This document shows positions 24,638-39,600 of a stretch of DNA of 64,000 bases, one piece after another. The notes beneath the pieces were generated by a model that ran no database searches, was not told where the DNA came from, and worked only from the letters and a program-made list of their open reading frames with translations. The stretch is from Mesaphorura yosii (taxonomy: Eukaryota > Arthropoda > Collembola > Poduromorpha > Tullbergiidae): assembly GCA_009869945.1 (NCBI GenBank), contig WIXG01000107.1, positions 1 through 64,000 of the forward strand, read 5' to 3'. A program made the position numbers and the translations under genes. Position 1 is the first letter of the stretch, and the number at the start of each line of letters is the position of its first letter.

Positions 24638-27600
24638 GATTTAGTGTAATTTTCTATGTAGCTCGGAATTATGTGTCACGTAGAAAGTTAGATCCCCTTG
24701 ATCTCTTTTCAAATTAGCCGTAGTGTACCTCCTGTAAGGAGTTGTTCTTGTTGCGCAGTGTTGGTTAACAAATGTACAAAATAAAACAACTTCGTGTGTC
24801 GCGGACATGATTTAATTCCAAGAATTCACACAAATTAGTTTAGCCCACGTGAAATCAACGCGTAATAAAATTTTGGACACAATGCAGGCACATCGCAGGG
24901 TGACTTAAATAACCTACTACATTAAAATGAACCGAGTTGTGAAACCATTTCATCAATTTCAAAAGCAATTGTCCCATTATATTTCAAATAGTGGCAGTGT
25001 ATTTATTAATTGGAAGAGACCTTTCAAGTGATTTGTCTTGAAAAGCCAGAAATATGGTCTGACGCGATTTCGCAAGAACATGCAGCAAAATAAACCCTCT
25101 GAAATGGCGTATTTGGCTTTGATTAATGCCCAATTCCTTTGCATTGTCATGATTCGTTTTATGGCTTCAATAACCAAGAGCTGGCAAATAGCATGTGTAA
25201 GTGTGAAGTTAAGAGCAGAAGCAGAACAGCTACGAAGGCTGGAATTTATGTTCATGGAATTTATGTCCGTGCACCCTTTTGGGAACAGAACAGCCTGCGT
25301 GCTAACAAGGCGCAGTGCACGGCGTTTGTCACACTTGCCATCCTGCCATGCCATGTCCAGAACTTGTATTTCTTTTCAGCCAAGCCACAACAAAGGTGTC
25401 CAGCCAGTGCAGTGCCTGACTTGGTCTGACCTCCCGCCGCTTCTTATTACCACCGCAAAACCATTAAGCATGTCAAAAACCAGAGCATATGCACTTATCC
25501 ATTAAAATGACAAAGGAGTGGTCACCGTAAATGAATGAATGCGAATTTTATAATTAAATTTCACATTTTACTTTCCCCTACTGCATTCTAAGCAAACAAC
25601 AACAAAGCCTTGCCTTACCGCGCCATGCAGTGCTCGTTCGTGTCTCAACTTTAGACAGAGTATTATTTACATTTTTGAATGTGAGTTCAAAAAAAGGCGA
25701 CTCTTATTACTTGTGGTCACATTTGCGCTTTGACAATAAATAATTTGTCACAAATTCCTGCTGATGGTTTGGCAATATATCAAAGATAACGACGGCGCAT
25801 TATGTCTTACGCGCAGAACAAATACGTCAAAAGTGTAAGCACCAGCACTTCAAGTCAGGGTATAAGTTTTAGTTTTGCCATCCCCTCCCGTCTCACGATG
25901 CCCCTCGCACGGTTGCGGCCTCAGAAAACCAAGCGAATAGATTTCACTGAGTGTGAAACCAAGTTATATTTGAAGAGATCTGTGATCCCTCATGTTTTCC
26001 AGAAACCGGGAAGTGCATTACAAGAATGAGAGTGTATGTGTTATACAACTGGACAACAGCCATATTAATGCATTTCCGGGAACAATTTGTCCTTCTGAGT
26101 CATTTCTATCTTAGACGATGAGAGTTCGTGAGAGGCTGCCGTACTGACTCCTCCATCACTTTTCGTATGCCTCAGAGTAAATTCCGAACGAACTTGGCGA
26201 ATTAGCCTTGAGACTCACCCATAATTCTGCAAACATCCTCCCTTGGAACAATTGTCTTAGGATACATCTCTGTAAACAATTCTCTTGAAACAATGGTCCG
26301 GGAACACTTCTGTACAGATAAACAGTCCGTCTTGCACAGCAGAAAGATTAAATACGCAACAAATCTGAAGATTATGAAAAAAAAATTCAATTGCCTTAGA
26401 TTTTTCTATTTTGGCTCGTCATAAGGCTATCAGAACCAGAATCGAACCTCATGAATATTAACGTAGGGAAATAATTACAATATGAAAAAAATGAAATTCG
26501 CTTGTTATCTCGCATGAATGATTCTCAAGCATTTCAATTGGCATTTTTAAATTAGCTTTTCTCTGCCAAGCAACACTCGTGAATTCGGTTGCTGTTTCCT
26601 TGCAGGTTCATAACAATGCAATCTTTCCGGGAATGAAGGCGAAAAAATAATAATGTGCATTCATCCACGACCTATTTTTAACTTCCTCGTTCTCATTATT
26701 CAATTGCATAGGTTATCTGTTGAAGGAGAGCACGATAAAAACTCTACATTAATTTTCTCGCTTCGGTAGCAAATCCCGCTCCAATCTCATATTAATGACG
26801 TTTTCTAAGGTGAGAACATCTTCACTTCGCAAAAAAGTGCGAGAGTTGAAAAATTAAGGGCAATTTGTGCGTTGAACTGGAACTAGCAGATTGTTCGTTG
26901 AATTGAGCAGAATTGCACTGTCGTTTTTACAAATGCAACGAATTAGTGCTCTGCAAGATAACAAGTACGATCTACTTAAATTAAAGTGTTAAAATCTGTA
27001 AATCCGCTTCTGAGAAGAGCTTCAACAAAAACTCTTTTTCTTTTATTTTGTTCTTTCTCTGATGTCTTAATGCAAAAGATTGCTTTGGTATACTTTTGAG
27101 TGGGAAAGCGGCCACGGTTAATGAATGGAGTTTTGAAAGGGTGAAAGGCAGTTTTTCTTTGTTTATTTGCATTTAGTATTCTGCTCCGAATCCGGCTTTA
27201 AAGGCAAGGCGAAAAATCAAAAAAGAACGTCGTCGTCATGAAAGGACAAAGCATTGAAAGATTTTAATTTTAATTGTTTTCTAATGCTTTCTTTCATAAA
27301 AATGTATTCGTATTCCATTTGAATCGAGACAAATACCTACCGACTGACTGTGCTTTCCAGAATGTTTGTGCTGTTGAATGCTGTCGGGCTTCCAGATTTA
27401 TTGGTTTAGCTGTACGGCTTGATTTATGGAGAGCAATTTATTCTCATAAGTCCAATGAAGAACACAAATTGAATTTGAGCCGACATCTCACCCTGAATTA
27501 TGAAACATGATGATGTTGATGTTATGACAGGAAATCCATAATATCCTAGATGCAAATACGTGCGGGCATTGAGCCGGTACGGTGTGGTATGGTGCGCTGG

Positions 27601-30600
27601 GGTGAGTGAGCAGGCACACATACACGGTACACCGCTGAATCAAATCAATGGGTGGCAGCCGAGGCAACTTATGGTTTATATGGTTAGCAGCTAGTTTGAA
27701 GGATTACCGGCCAGTATAAATATTTTCTTGATAGGGGAAAGCAGGAGGCAGAAAGTACACGATGACATGCCGGCGCGTACTCGAAGAGGATATGACGGTG
27801 CATTTTAAGTACTTACACTCGGCAAGAGATCATAACATGTCGAAAGTCAAGTCAAATTCATCAATCATTCGATACTCAACTCAACGCGACCGTCACAAGA
27901 GTTCTCAGTACGTTACGTTAAGCGTACGAGTAAGGGCTTGGACCGAAGCTTAATCCGGCTTGGCTTGTTTGGTTTGGTTTAAGTGCATGTTTTTAAAGGT
28001 TGTTTGTGATGGATTATGTCTTAAAGCATACGAATAACAGATTGCTCGCCCTGTCCATTCTCACCGGTCATTACCGAATCGGCATAATGCGATGGATTCG
28101 AATGAATTTGCACAAACAACAAATAAGTTTTTGTCTTTTAAGAGGCTGCGAGAAGTAATTATCATTGAAGCACTTCAGTGCAAATGAATTATCCCCTTTA
28201 TGCTCGCATTTACTTATAGCAAATACACAAAGGTGCAGTTTCAGGCACTGTCCAAATTGAGTCCACAATGTATTTATACGAATCAGAATTTCATGTGGGC
28301 CCCAGGGATGGACTCGAGTGGCAATGTAAACAAAAGCATGATTCACCCCATTGAATTGATGAAAATGTCAAGCGTTAGGCAAAACAGACTTTCTTCTATA
28401 CGCATTTGTTTTACTATTCCTTTGTGGCAGCACAGCACTACGAAAACTGAATCCTTATAAACAGTCAGATTTAATTGAAATTGTTGAATTTTACGGCTAT
28501 CGTCGTAAAGACTGAATGTAGGACGGTCTTTCAAGCGAGATAAGCGCGTTTAATTTAGCAATCACATCACCGAATTTCACATGCATGTGACTTTTTAAAA
28601 GAACTTGGTTTTATTTCCGCCGCTTGCTTCCGTGAGAAAGGAAATTGATTTTTCCCATACAAAACAGCAGCAACAGCCGTCGCTTTTCACTATTCTTTCA
28701 TTTGCAAGGAAAAATTGTAAAAACAAACTCACAATACCGTCAGTCTGCGTTGAAAGGAAAGAACAACAAATGTGTGCACATACACACGAACAGTCTGGAG
28801 GCACGAGGCCTGGAAAAAGCTAAACTAACAAAACCCAGACGAAGAAAAGATTGAATTTTTAAATTTCGGGAGTCTGGAGAAGGTAGAAGGAGAATGGGAA
28901 TGGAAAGACTTCTTTTCCAGAGATCTTTTGTTGGAGTTCTCGGAAAAGAGAGAAATTTTGTTTGCAATAATAATATCAGATATCTACTCTTTATTATATC
29001 TGCTAAGCCGTAGTGCAATTTTTGCTACTTGTATTGGATTCAGTAATGCGCAACTGCTTTCTTCATTTCCTTGTTCACTGCTTAGAAAGAAAAAACCAAT
29101 CACGACACATAATGACTTTCTTCACTTACAAAAACAAGATTGAATGCGGAATGAAAGCGCGAGAAGAGAAAACAGAACGAAGTGGAGCTTGACGGAGAAT
29201 GAAGAAAGTGTGAGAAAATGTGTGCATAAAAATCCTGAAGGAAATAAAAAGGCATATGCAAATCCAAGAGAAACTTCACGAAATGAAATCGGATCTTGTC
29301 TATCTTTTCTTTCTTTTCTCAATCCGCGCCGCTTTCCGTTTACATTTTGTCAAGTTCTCCATTCAATTCTAAATCCACTCATCTCAATTCAGGCCATTGA
29401 AGTGCTGCGACTGAGAGTGAGAGAAAACATAGTGGGAGAATATTCTATGTAGAAATTCAAAGTACAAAAAAGCAGCCGGAGAAAGAGACACCGTGCATAC
29501 ATCAACATCGACGCGATGCCGCACCGAGTCAGGATTGAAACTTAGCACGACATACAACAATAATATTGGCTGTTGGCTCCTTTACAAGCAACTAAGATTG
29601 TGATTGTGCGCCAGAAAAGCGCGAGTACTTTTTCAGTTTTCAATTTGGATTGAAGTGTCTGAAGATTTCGAATGCGATTTAGTTGTGAATTGCACCGATG
29701 ATATAAATGTGCATATCGTGGATTCTCCCTTCAAATGGAAGCAAGGAATTTAATGACTCATTAAACCAATGCAATCCCACACTTTGTAGATCCGAATATA
29801 CGAATTACGACAAGCTTTTGGGTTTTTGGAAGATAAAATAAAATGTATTGCATATGTGCGACGAATTCTTTCTATTGGGATGAAATCTCGAGATTGACAT
29901 TGACAAGTGCTTCTGAAGTGCTCAATCGGAAACCCGCGAAATCGGAAAAGAGTGTGAAGATAACGACGCGGGCACACTATCGAGATATAAACACGAAAGC
30001 GTGAATTTCAATGAAGCCAACCAGGACCGAGCAAATATTATCGCCAGTCTTGTCAACCGCATTTTGCATTTCACATTGTAATGGAAAATGCATCTTACTC
30101 ATCGGACTGGATTCAATGATCGAAGAGGAAATTCAATTCAATGTGTTGTTTGTGAACCCATTTTTATTTCACAGTCATTGAAGCAGGGTGCAAATTGTGT
30201 GTTTTTGAGAAACACTTTATCACACTCGAGGGAGCTCTTCAATCCGGATTGTATTCTCGTATTGCAGTATTTACCTTTCACGACAGCGTAATAACGTCCA
30301 TACTTCTTCATTCGCTTGCTCCGGTGCTAAAATTATGCAGGCATTTTGCAAAGTAATTGAATCTATCAGTTCGAATTATGAGCGCTAAGATAACGTATTT
30401 TCCGTTCAATTCAGAATATTTAATCATTTAAGTCAAACCTTGAAGAAAACCTTTCAGGCTATTTAAGCTCCAGACAATGAATTTAACCCGTTACAATTAT
30501 TCAATTTCATTCCCCGAATAAACGTCGTTCCAGCGCACTGTGCTGTACGCATCCAGCATCCAGATTACATGACAGGTGGCAATTATTGTGATAGTGTTAC

Positions 30601-33600
30601 TCTCGCTGTTAAGAAAAAGAACCTTGACAGGGAATTAGGATCTTCTTACTCTGAAACATATAAATTATTTTACAACTTAAACTGCTAATCCAAACCAAGC
30701 ATTGGAACTGAACAGGCGATAATAAATTGAGCATAAAGAGAAAAAGAGAGCAAGCCCAGTACAAACGCGTTTTCATGAATAAGAATTTATTATTGTAATA
30801 TTTTCCACTCTTCGCTTCATTCCTTACGCCAGTACGCATGAAAAACTTCTGACCATCCGAGACGAGAAAACAACTGTTATTCTTATTACTGGTTTTGAAT
30901 AATAATAACAAACGACATTAAATGAATGAACGACTGACGGAGAATACACTTACCTGGCTCTGGTCCTGTTGTTGCAACAAAGGAGCTCAAAAGGAAAATT
31001 AAGGGCACTTCTATTCAATGGCCGGTCCGGACTGCGGCTGACTGGTCCGACTTCATTTAGTTGGACCATTAAAATTACTGACAATAGCCGCCTGCATTGT
31101 TGCATTGCATACCACTCTTTGTAACCTGTGCACGCTGCTTAGTGTTCAGTACGAAGTCGGCGTACCGTTGCGTTTTATTATACACACGCATTTGTGTCTG
31201 GGCCTACCAGCCTGCTTGGCGTCATTTTCAGGGGTCAGCTGTGGAATGCAATCTTTGTTTAAATAATAAGAATAAGAACCTCTCTCGCTCTTTTCGTTTG
31301 TCAAATTCTTTTTTCTTACTTCTCTCTTTTGTGTCCCTTCAGGGGTTCTCATTTTCATCTTGAAGGAGAAACAGTTGGACAAAAGTGGGACTGAGAAAAG
31401 ACAAACGCGCGGATCTTCAAGGCGAAGAACGAGCTACTCTTCGAAAGCATGAACGTACCAAGCCCGTGTTCTCCACACAAATGCAGCAACCGCAATGTAA
31501 TCAGTGAGAGCATTATTTGCGTTCCATGAAGCCACTCTCATGGAAGATTTCTTTTCCAGTTGCCGATTTCTACCGACAATCATAGAACTGAGCTGCTGAC
31601 CACATTTTTGCCTGATTAATTTAATATTTTTTTTTTGCAAAATTGACATTGCGTCTGGTCTTGGAGACTTTCTACGCATCAAAGGTCCCGGCAGACTCAT
31701 CTCACTATCACTTGTGCCTTCTTTCAGGAACTGAATTCTAATCGGCGTTCACAATGGTATCTAACAGCCTTGATTGTGCACTTATCAACTTTATCCTTTC
31801 ATTTTACGAAATCGAACCCCTGTACGCTGATTACGATGCTGGTGCTGGAGTGACTTGATTAAGTTGTGCAACTCATGAAAATCTAATCAAGCTGCCTTTT
31901 GCACCGTACTCCGCTAGCGTAGCTGTAGTGAGAACACACAGAAGGGGATTGATGAAGTTGTTCGTAACGGCAAATTTCACGCATTTCCGAGCATAATTTC
32001 ACCGAAATGTGTCCGTTTGGTGTAAAATGTACAAAAATTCGTGAACCAGGTTCTTTTATGCGTTGTGCATCGCTTCTACAGGACAAAAATAGTAGTCTTT
32101 ATTGAGCGATGAGAAGAACCCTTCAATCCATTTGCTAGTATCAGCGCCTGCTTCATCAGGCTTCTGACACCTAGCCCGTAATTACTCTGACTTGTGGTAT
32201 TCTACAGCCGTATCACATGCCTCTTTTTATTAATTTTGCTTTGCGATAATATTTTCCAGAAGCTATCTGCCCATCTCTTTAGGTGACTCGGCAAGTTTTT
32301 CCTCCTTCAGCCCGTCCATTTAAGAAAGTCGAGATAGCATCACACCGTAAATTAAATATAGCATGCTTTGTTGCGTCACATTACACAATTTACCGGCAAG
32401 CAATTATTTTGCTGCTTCCCGTCACTGTGCTGTGTTTCAGCTCAACATGACTTTGCTACTATGTTACTCGCACTTGTTAGAACAACAGCGTCTTTATGTG
32501 AAATTGCATTCCATTGTTCTACGTGAACGAGGATAAGCCGGTGACTGGCCCTAATAGCTAACCAATTTCCTTCACTCGGTGAAGTCCAACTGTTTCCTAC
32601 CACGTGGTTCATATTGGTTTCGTCATTCATCAATCTATTTGAATTGCTGCGTCGTCTTGTTATTGATGAGAGAATAACAGGCACGGTACAAAAGGCATAA
32701 CTTCTTTTCTTATTTTGGCTCTATTTTTCTGCTTTGTCAAGATTTAATTTCCTGCTCTTGTGATTCCCGTAATGAAAGAACGATGAGATGACGATTCTTT
32801 TGCTTCTCGAAGCTCCAAGCTTTTATGGGAATCGACTTGGCCCGATTGACGCACAATGCGGGCATTCAATGAGAAGAATTACAATTTCTGTAAATGAATA
32901 CATTCATAATCATCAATACATGAATGGTGAATGTGAAATGCACAAACGCCAATTATTCGTTTCAGATATCGTGAATGAGTCAAATCTCCAATCACGAAAG
33001 TCTTCGCTCTCAGATTCATTCATTAAGTCTTCAGCGGGTATTTTATTAGTGAGTACTGTCTCTGCCTGCCCAAATCGTAATGCGTCTCTTCTTAAAACGC
33101 TCGCTCAACATCGCCAATCGTCGTCATCTTGAAGATTTTCCGGGATAATGATACAATAATATTTGTAAACTAATAACCAGAATAATTGCGGATAAAAAGT
33201 AGAATCGTTCGACTCTTTTGAAATGCCTGACATTGGTATTTGGTAAGATTATCTGTGCCTGTGCTCTGTGTCCTTTTGTACCTTTATCAAACAGCCAACC
33301 ATTGTGTCGGGATGGACAAATAAAAGAAATCAATTTTGATTGATTCAACCTGTAGTCTCAACCGAATGAGTTGTGTATGAGGTTAAGTTCAAGAAACGCA
33401 TTTTTATGTCTTCAACTGGTTACATTAAGAATGGGGTTCAATGAGAAAGAAGTCGTGAACAATGGAGAAGAGACACTTCACGTCATGGCTCTCAGACTAA
33501 AAATTTGTTACATACTTGAGAATTAGGCGAAGAGCAAAAAATGCAATCCACTTGACTTGATAGGTAAAGATTAGGCCAACATACTTACAGGTCCGACCGC

Positions 33601-36600
33601 GGAACAATTTTGATATTTTGAAGAGGAATTATTACGCGGAGAAAAAATGTGTATCTAAAACGATGAAAGAGAAAAAGTCAACGAGCACAATAGAATTCTG
33701 TCAGACTTGTGATCATACGTGTACTGTGAAAGTAAAAATAGTAAAAGGCTAAGGCATAGCTACATTTAATAAATTTGATCCTGAAACCCGTGTTATCATC
33801 CATTTACCCTCTCCTGTCTCTTCTCTCGGTCCTGAGCAGCGTCCTAACATTTATGAGTTGGAACTACAATTTTTAAGAAACGGATGAATAGATTATTATG
33901 CGTGCGTCAACGTTCACTTTTGTGTGCTGTTGGTGACTGTGGCCAACAATAGCGAAACGGCTCGCCCTGCTCTTTTACTTAGGCACCAGACTTACTAAGA
34001 ACTTTAAAGTCACGACCACAGGTCTTTAGAGCGAATGATGTGTGTATCTATTTATCAAAGCCTTTGATGCGTGCAGCAGCTCTAAATAGGGAGAATCTGG
34101 AACGTGATATCGTTTACAACAATGAGAAGCAGAAAGGCTTAATCCCAACCAAGAAGCATGCGTCGTGATGCTGTAGCAGGCTATCAAATTGAATTTGATA
34201 TCGTAATAATGATGGCTATCAAATCAATAATGGTAATAATAATTTCGTGATGCGTTGCGATTTACATGATAATACCTCTCGCTCAGAAATAAGGACATTG
34301 CGTTCTAGGTGGTCTGAAGCTACATTCGAGGAGTTCCCTTTCTTGAGGCTGGTGTAATGAAATAATCTTGACATAGATCTCATCAATCGACTTCGATTAA
34401 AATTGACATGGTTGGTTTAATTGATTTTTAATCGTGCTCTACGTTGTAAGCCAAAGTGAGGCTAGTCACGCCTGTTCATAAGGGAGTCCGGAAACTCACT
34501 CAAACTCTACTTCGGAGGGTGAAGCCCAAATTAATTAATTAATTATGTTCCTTCTCATAATGCCGATGATTTAACCCCAATTTCTATTATACTCCAAAAT
34601 CAACTTTTCTCTCTTACTTTCTTTCCTCTCCTCTGTCGCAATAAAACCGAGTGTTTGATTGTTCTCTGGCGAATAATGAGAATCATGAGGGGAAAAGAAC
34701 TCCTTTTGAAGAAGTTGGACAATCCGAGAAGAGAATTCCAAAAGTTTTAGGCGAAGAAAGGCGAGAGTCTGCTTTGCGGATATTACTTGTATGAGTCTGT
34801 GCTAATAATAATATGTATTAATTTTTGGGAGAAGAAAGTACAACAAAAGTAAAAAGTTGGTGGTGAGTTTTGATTCAATGCTCCGCAATGCATGAATGCT
34901 GATGATGATTCATTCATTTAGTTTCACCACTTTGTGTGTTTCTCAATTTATACTTTTCAGGGCATTGTTCATTGTTCGCAGAGTTTGCTTTTCAATAACT
35001 TGATTGAGAATAGAATTCCGCGGAGCAGAGAGAGCAGGAGATCATGTTCATTATTTCAAAATATTATACGATATTCGAGGTTAAGTTTTTACTGAATTGA
35101 AAATTGTTCTCTCAATCTTTTTCTACCACCGCAGCAGTGGCTGCTGTTTGCTGCAGGAGAAAGACTAGTACAATTAAATTGAGTTGTACGTATAATGCCA
35201 TGCCGCACGAGTTGGTCAGGACAGGCTAAGCAGACGCGACCTGAACCTTTTCAAATTTTCCGTCTTCTACTTTCTCCCCTTCCTCTTTCTCTACCACAAA
35301 CTTTCGTTTTTTGAGTGCAGTGCAAGTGTACACAATACAAGTTTCTTTTGTAAGTGCTCACGAAGGTAGACGCGAACCGAAACTCGCATTATTCTTTCCA
35401 AGCCGTCGTCTCACAAATAATAATAATGCTAATGCTAATACTAATTTGACAATGGAATCTTCGTTCCAAAAGAGAGAAACTTTGCGTTTTCGGTTGTTCA
35501 GATTCTACACTGTAACAATGTCAAAGAATGAGAAGAATAATACATGAAAAAGTTCATCTTTCAGGGAAGAGATGGGAAAGCATTCTTTCTGACAATACTT
35601 GTCTTTGCTTTCCTTTCATATTTCTCCCGCTGTCCCTCAACCCTTTCTCCAGCTGTTGAGGGCTAGTTTTTCGGACGTCGAGAGAAAGCGCACGACTATT
35701 GTGGTGAAAATAAATGAAGGTCGCCTACCAGAAGAGGTTTAACTAATTGTGGTTTTATGGTCTTACAAGAAATTAGAGAGCATGACACAGAACATACTTT
35801 AATTTCAAATGCGGCAACAATCCTGAAAAGTTTTATTTGTTGTTCAGTTAACGTATAGCAGCAAAGAAGGAAATCCAGATTCAAAGTAGCACTGCATATT
35901 TGTACTTAGGACTGAAGAAGACAAGATCGCTAAAGAATGCAGCGATGCAACAATGACACGTAGATTGTCTTCGTTGCGCTTGTCCACATGCGTGCTTGGT
36001 AATGATGGGCCATGAACACGACTCTCGTAAATAGTGCGTACAGCACAGTTGACACTCGTAATTTTTCATAACTCTCTTCAGGTGGTCTCCTTTCTTCCTT
36101 TGCCGGCACTTCGATTCATTTTCTCACAGATTCCCTTCCACCGCTGTAGTATTCATATTAATGTGATATCTTGAAAAGTTAACTAATCGTGTAATTGAAT
36201 TCTATTGCCGCACAAGTGCAGCAGCGCATTCAAGCGCGCTCAGACTCTCTGGCTCGAATGTTGACAGTATTCAAAGTGTTTACGTTTGGAATTTGACTTC
36301 TCGTTTGAATACGCTTCAGAAAGGAAAGACTAACGAAATGCTCAAGTGGCTTGTTGTAATCGTACTTCAGGTGCGTAAATGTTATTAAATAAAAACTTTG
36401 ACTCGACCACTTGGCTCTTAAATTTGCATTCCGAGTTCTTGTACGGCAGTTACAATAATAAGTATGCCGGTCTCATACTCTTATAACAATAACCACAAAT
36501 ATGAATAATAGAACTACTGCGAGCTACTTGCAAGACCAAAGAATTATCATCATTTGGAATGGATGCAGAGATGCACTTTAGAATTTTTCATTCAAACTCA

Positions 36601-39600
36601 AACTCCTTTAATAGCAATAACAACGCAGCGCCAAGAAGTTGAGGAAAAGGTTGGAATTGAAATGAGGATGGACAGAAGGGAGCACCAGAAAAATCCATGG
36701 GAAAGTATTCTTACATAACTCTATACATTGTGCGCATTCCTTTTGCTCCTTTTGTCAAAATCTTCAAAATTTGCCCTCGCGCACTCAAGCCCCTTTGTGC
36801 GCGCCAACCAACAAATGGTCGAACTCTCGACCGAAGTTGCGTGTCAGAAAAGAGCCTTGCCATTTTCAGTCGATGAATGCGAATCATAACAGAATTTTAT
36901 GAATATCTTAATAACAGCCAAAGCCGAATCCGGAATGAAAAATCGCTAAATGCTTTGATTATTCTCGTACTCAAATACCTTTGAAGTTGATGTTGATGAA
37001 CGATGCACTTGAGTCAAGACTGCAAAATGTATGTAGGCATATTTTTATCCCTGTGCATGGGAGCAGATGTTCATTTAGAAGTTGACCATACCATTTGAGT
37101 ACTCATTATATCGGGTTTACGCATTCTGACACGTTTATTGATGCGGAAATCAAGTGCAGTTCGGCTTGAGTTCGGGAGGCAAAGCAGCACTGTCGTGACT
37201 TTCTCTGCGTCAGTAATGAATTCTCATTAAGATGCAATCAATGATAAGAAATCGAAGTTGAAGTATAGAATGCTTTGCATCTTGCATGCGATTTGTGGGT
37301 ATCGTAGCCTTATAGGCTTTCTGAGGTCCCCGCGTCAACTGGACAACTCACAACTCACAACTCCAATATTGCTCGTTATTTAATCACACGCACTGTATCC
37401 CGCTTGTAATGTCGCATGCATTGAAACGGTGATCTGCGAGATAAAATATTTAAATGAATATATTCAACATGGAATAAAATATGATATTGAACCTGACGTG
37501 AGAGAAGATTTAAAGTAAAATTATGAGAGATAAAAGATCCGCTTATTATAACTTGTTTCTCGTCCCTTTGTACTGTGTGTCGTGTCCTTGTCTTTGAGAA
37601 AAATGTCACCTATAAAAACACGTTCCTCGTTTTTAATTTTCTCGCTTCCCTTTGACCAACGACTTAGTGTGACACTTGACACACTGGAGAATTCTTATTG
37701 TGTCAAACGCGTATTCTTGCCCTTTGCATAACCCTTTGTACACTTGCACTTGCCGTACGCAACGTAGAAGGAATTTCAGCATTAACTTTGTGGCATCAGC
37801 TTGAATTACTGCTGCAGTGGCAGGGGGTCCTTCAAATTGCCTTCTTCACCACAGCTGTAGCTCTTCAGACTCTTGGACATTTCTCGCTTGATCTGAGTCC
37901 TCATTCGCCGCTTATGCTGTAATTAGAAAACCTTAGATACATCGATTCAGGTATTCAATATGCACTTCCGATTTCCTCGAAACTCGTAAATTCGTAATCG
38001 ATAAAATTGGAAACAAACGATGGTGATACAAAGCTATTCTAACTTACACGATCAATAATCACACAACTTCGTTCCTTCAAGAGTATGAGATTGAATTACA
38101 GCAAATATAATATCGCCAGTAAGCGGCAAGCAAAAGCAAATAGCTATCTTACTTGATATATATGGACTTGACAGTGACATATAGAAAGGAAATGACGATG
38201 ATGACACGATACTTGAATTTTCTTGCTTTCGTGTATTGACATATTGTGATATTGATAGCAGCCAGATAGTGCGACGTGGACATGTGTCTCCCGTCAAAGC
38301 GCGTTGCTAAACTCTGTACCTACCAAGTCGCTTGCCGTTGTCGCTTACTGTTGGCATGTGAAACATTTTGGTTGAATGAGATGCACGCTCATCCCCGAAC
38401 ACTGTTTCTGTTGAGGTTAGACATATTCATTCAGCGAGAGAAAAATAAATGCATGTTTTCATGTAGACAAAATGTAAAAATGAGAAATGGTGACACTTTT
38501 ATAATTTATGAATCCTTCATCGTGATACCATTTTTCTTGCACATCATCTTTTTAATAATTTTCATACTCATCGTCATTACGAATCACGATCACCAAACGC
38601 AGTGTGGCAGTGTGCACGCAATGCAATGCACGAACGTATTATTTCACTGAAAGTGTGGTTATTGAGTAGAAACTTCCTCACACATTTTGCACAATCATTT
38701 TGCACTCTTTCTCGTCTCTGCTATCGCCATTGTTGTCACACAGACGTGCACAATGCGTATATCTATTTTTCATCTGCTCTTCCAATTCTGCATTGCTTCG
38801 ACTATGCAGTACCACTCGGTCGGTCGGTTTTTAGTGTGCTCCCTTTGTGTAGGTATACTGGAGAAAAAGAAATATGAACTGAACAAATAATGCATTATGC
38901 TCTGGCATTGTTGGTTTCACTTTGAGGCTCATTCACAGGCAGCCACAGCCACAGAGGCTTAGGCGACAGACAACCAGTCGTCTAGTTCGATTCACATTCA
39001 GAATGAAGAACCAATGTTCACTCACTACCATTAGCATCAATGTCATTTTTATGGAGCAAGAATGAATGACATAACAAAAGGAAGAAGAGTTCGTTTCTGG
39101 CACCAGCAGAGGACCAAAATGAAATGAAAACCTAATACATTGTTTGACAAATGCAGAATACAAAAATAGGATGCGCTGGAGAAAGATATTGAAGGACCAT
39201 TGAGATTGAATGAGTTATGATTACGTGATAGTCCAAGATTCGTTGAATATCCCACCACAAGCTCTGCATATTTAAGAGATACTGAGGCTAGACTGGAAGT
39301 AAACAAATCGAAACTGTCAAATATTTGAATGAATATGAATCCATCCATTAAACCAAGAAAGATGTGTGTTGGGTTGCAGTCGTTGCAGCGTTCAAGGGAG
39401 TTATTCAGTTAATGAATCAAGAGGAATCAATAGGCGGAATGCGTATTCAATAGGTTATTGCAAGTCTAGAATCTAAGCGTCGGAGACCGAGATTTGTCAG
39501 GAAGACATCTGACCATACGGCCGGTGAGAGCACTCGGACCATTATGAAACCATTATTTGTCCAATTTGATAATAAATTACGTTATTTGTACAATGTCCAC

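Noticed and set aside
26436-26450. Minus-strand GGTTCGATTC word resembling a tRNA B box
   Set aside because: The flanking bases do not form a T-stem, anticodon arm or acceptor stem, so no tRNA is called.
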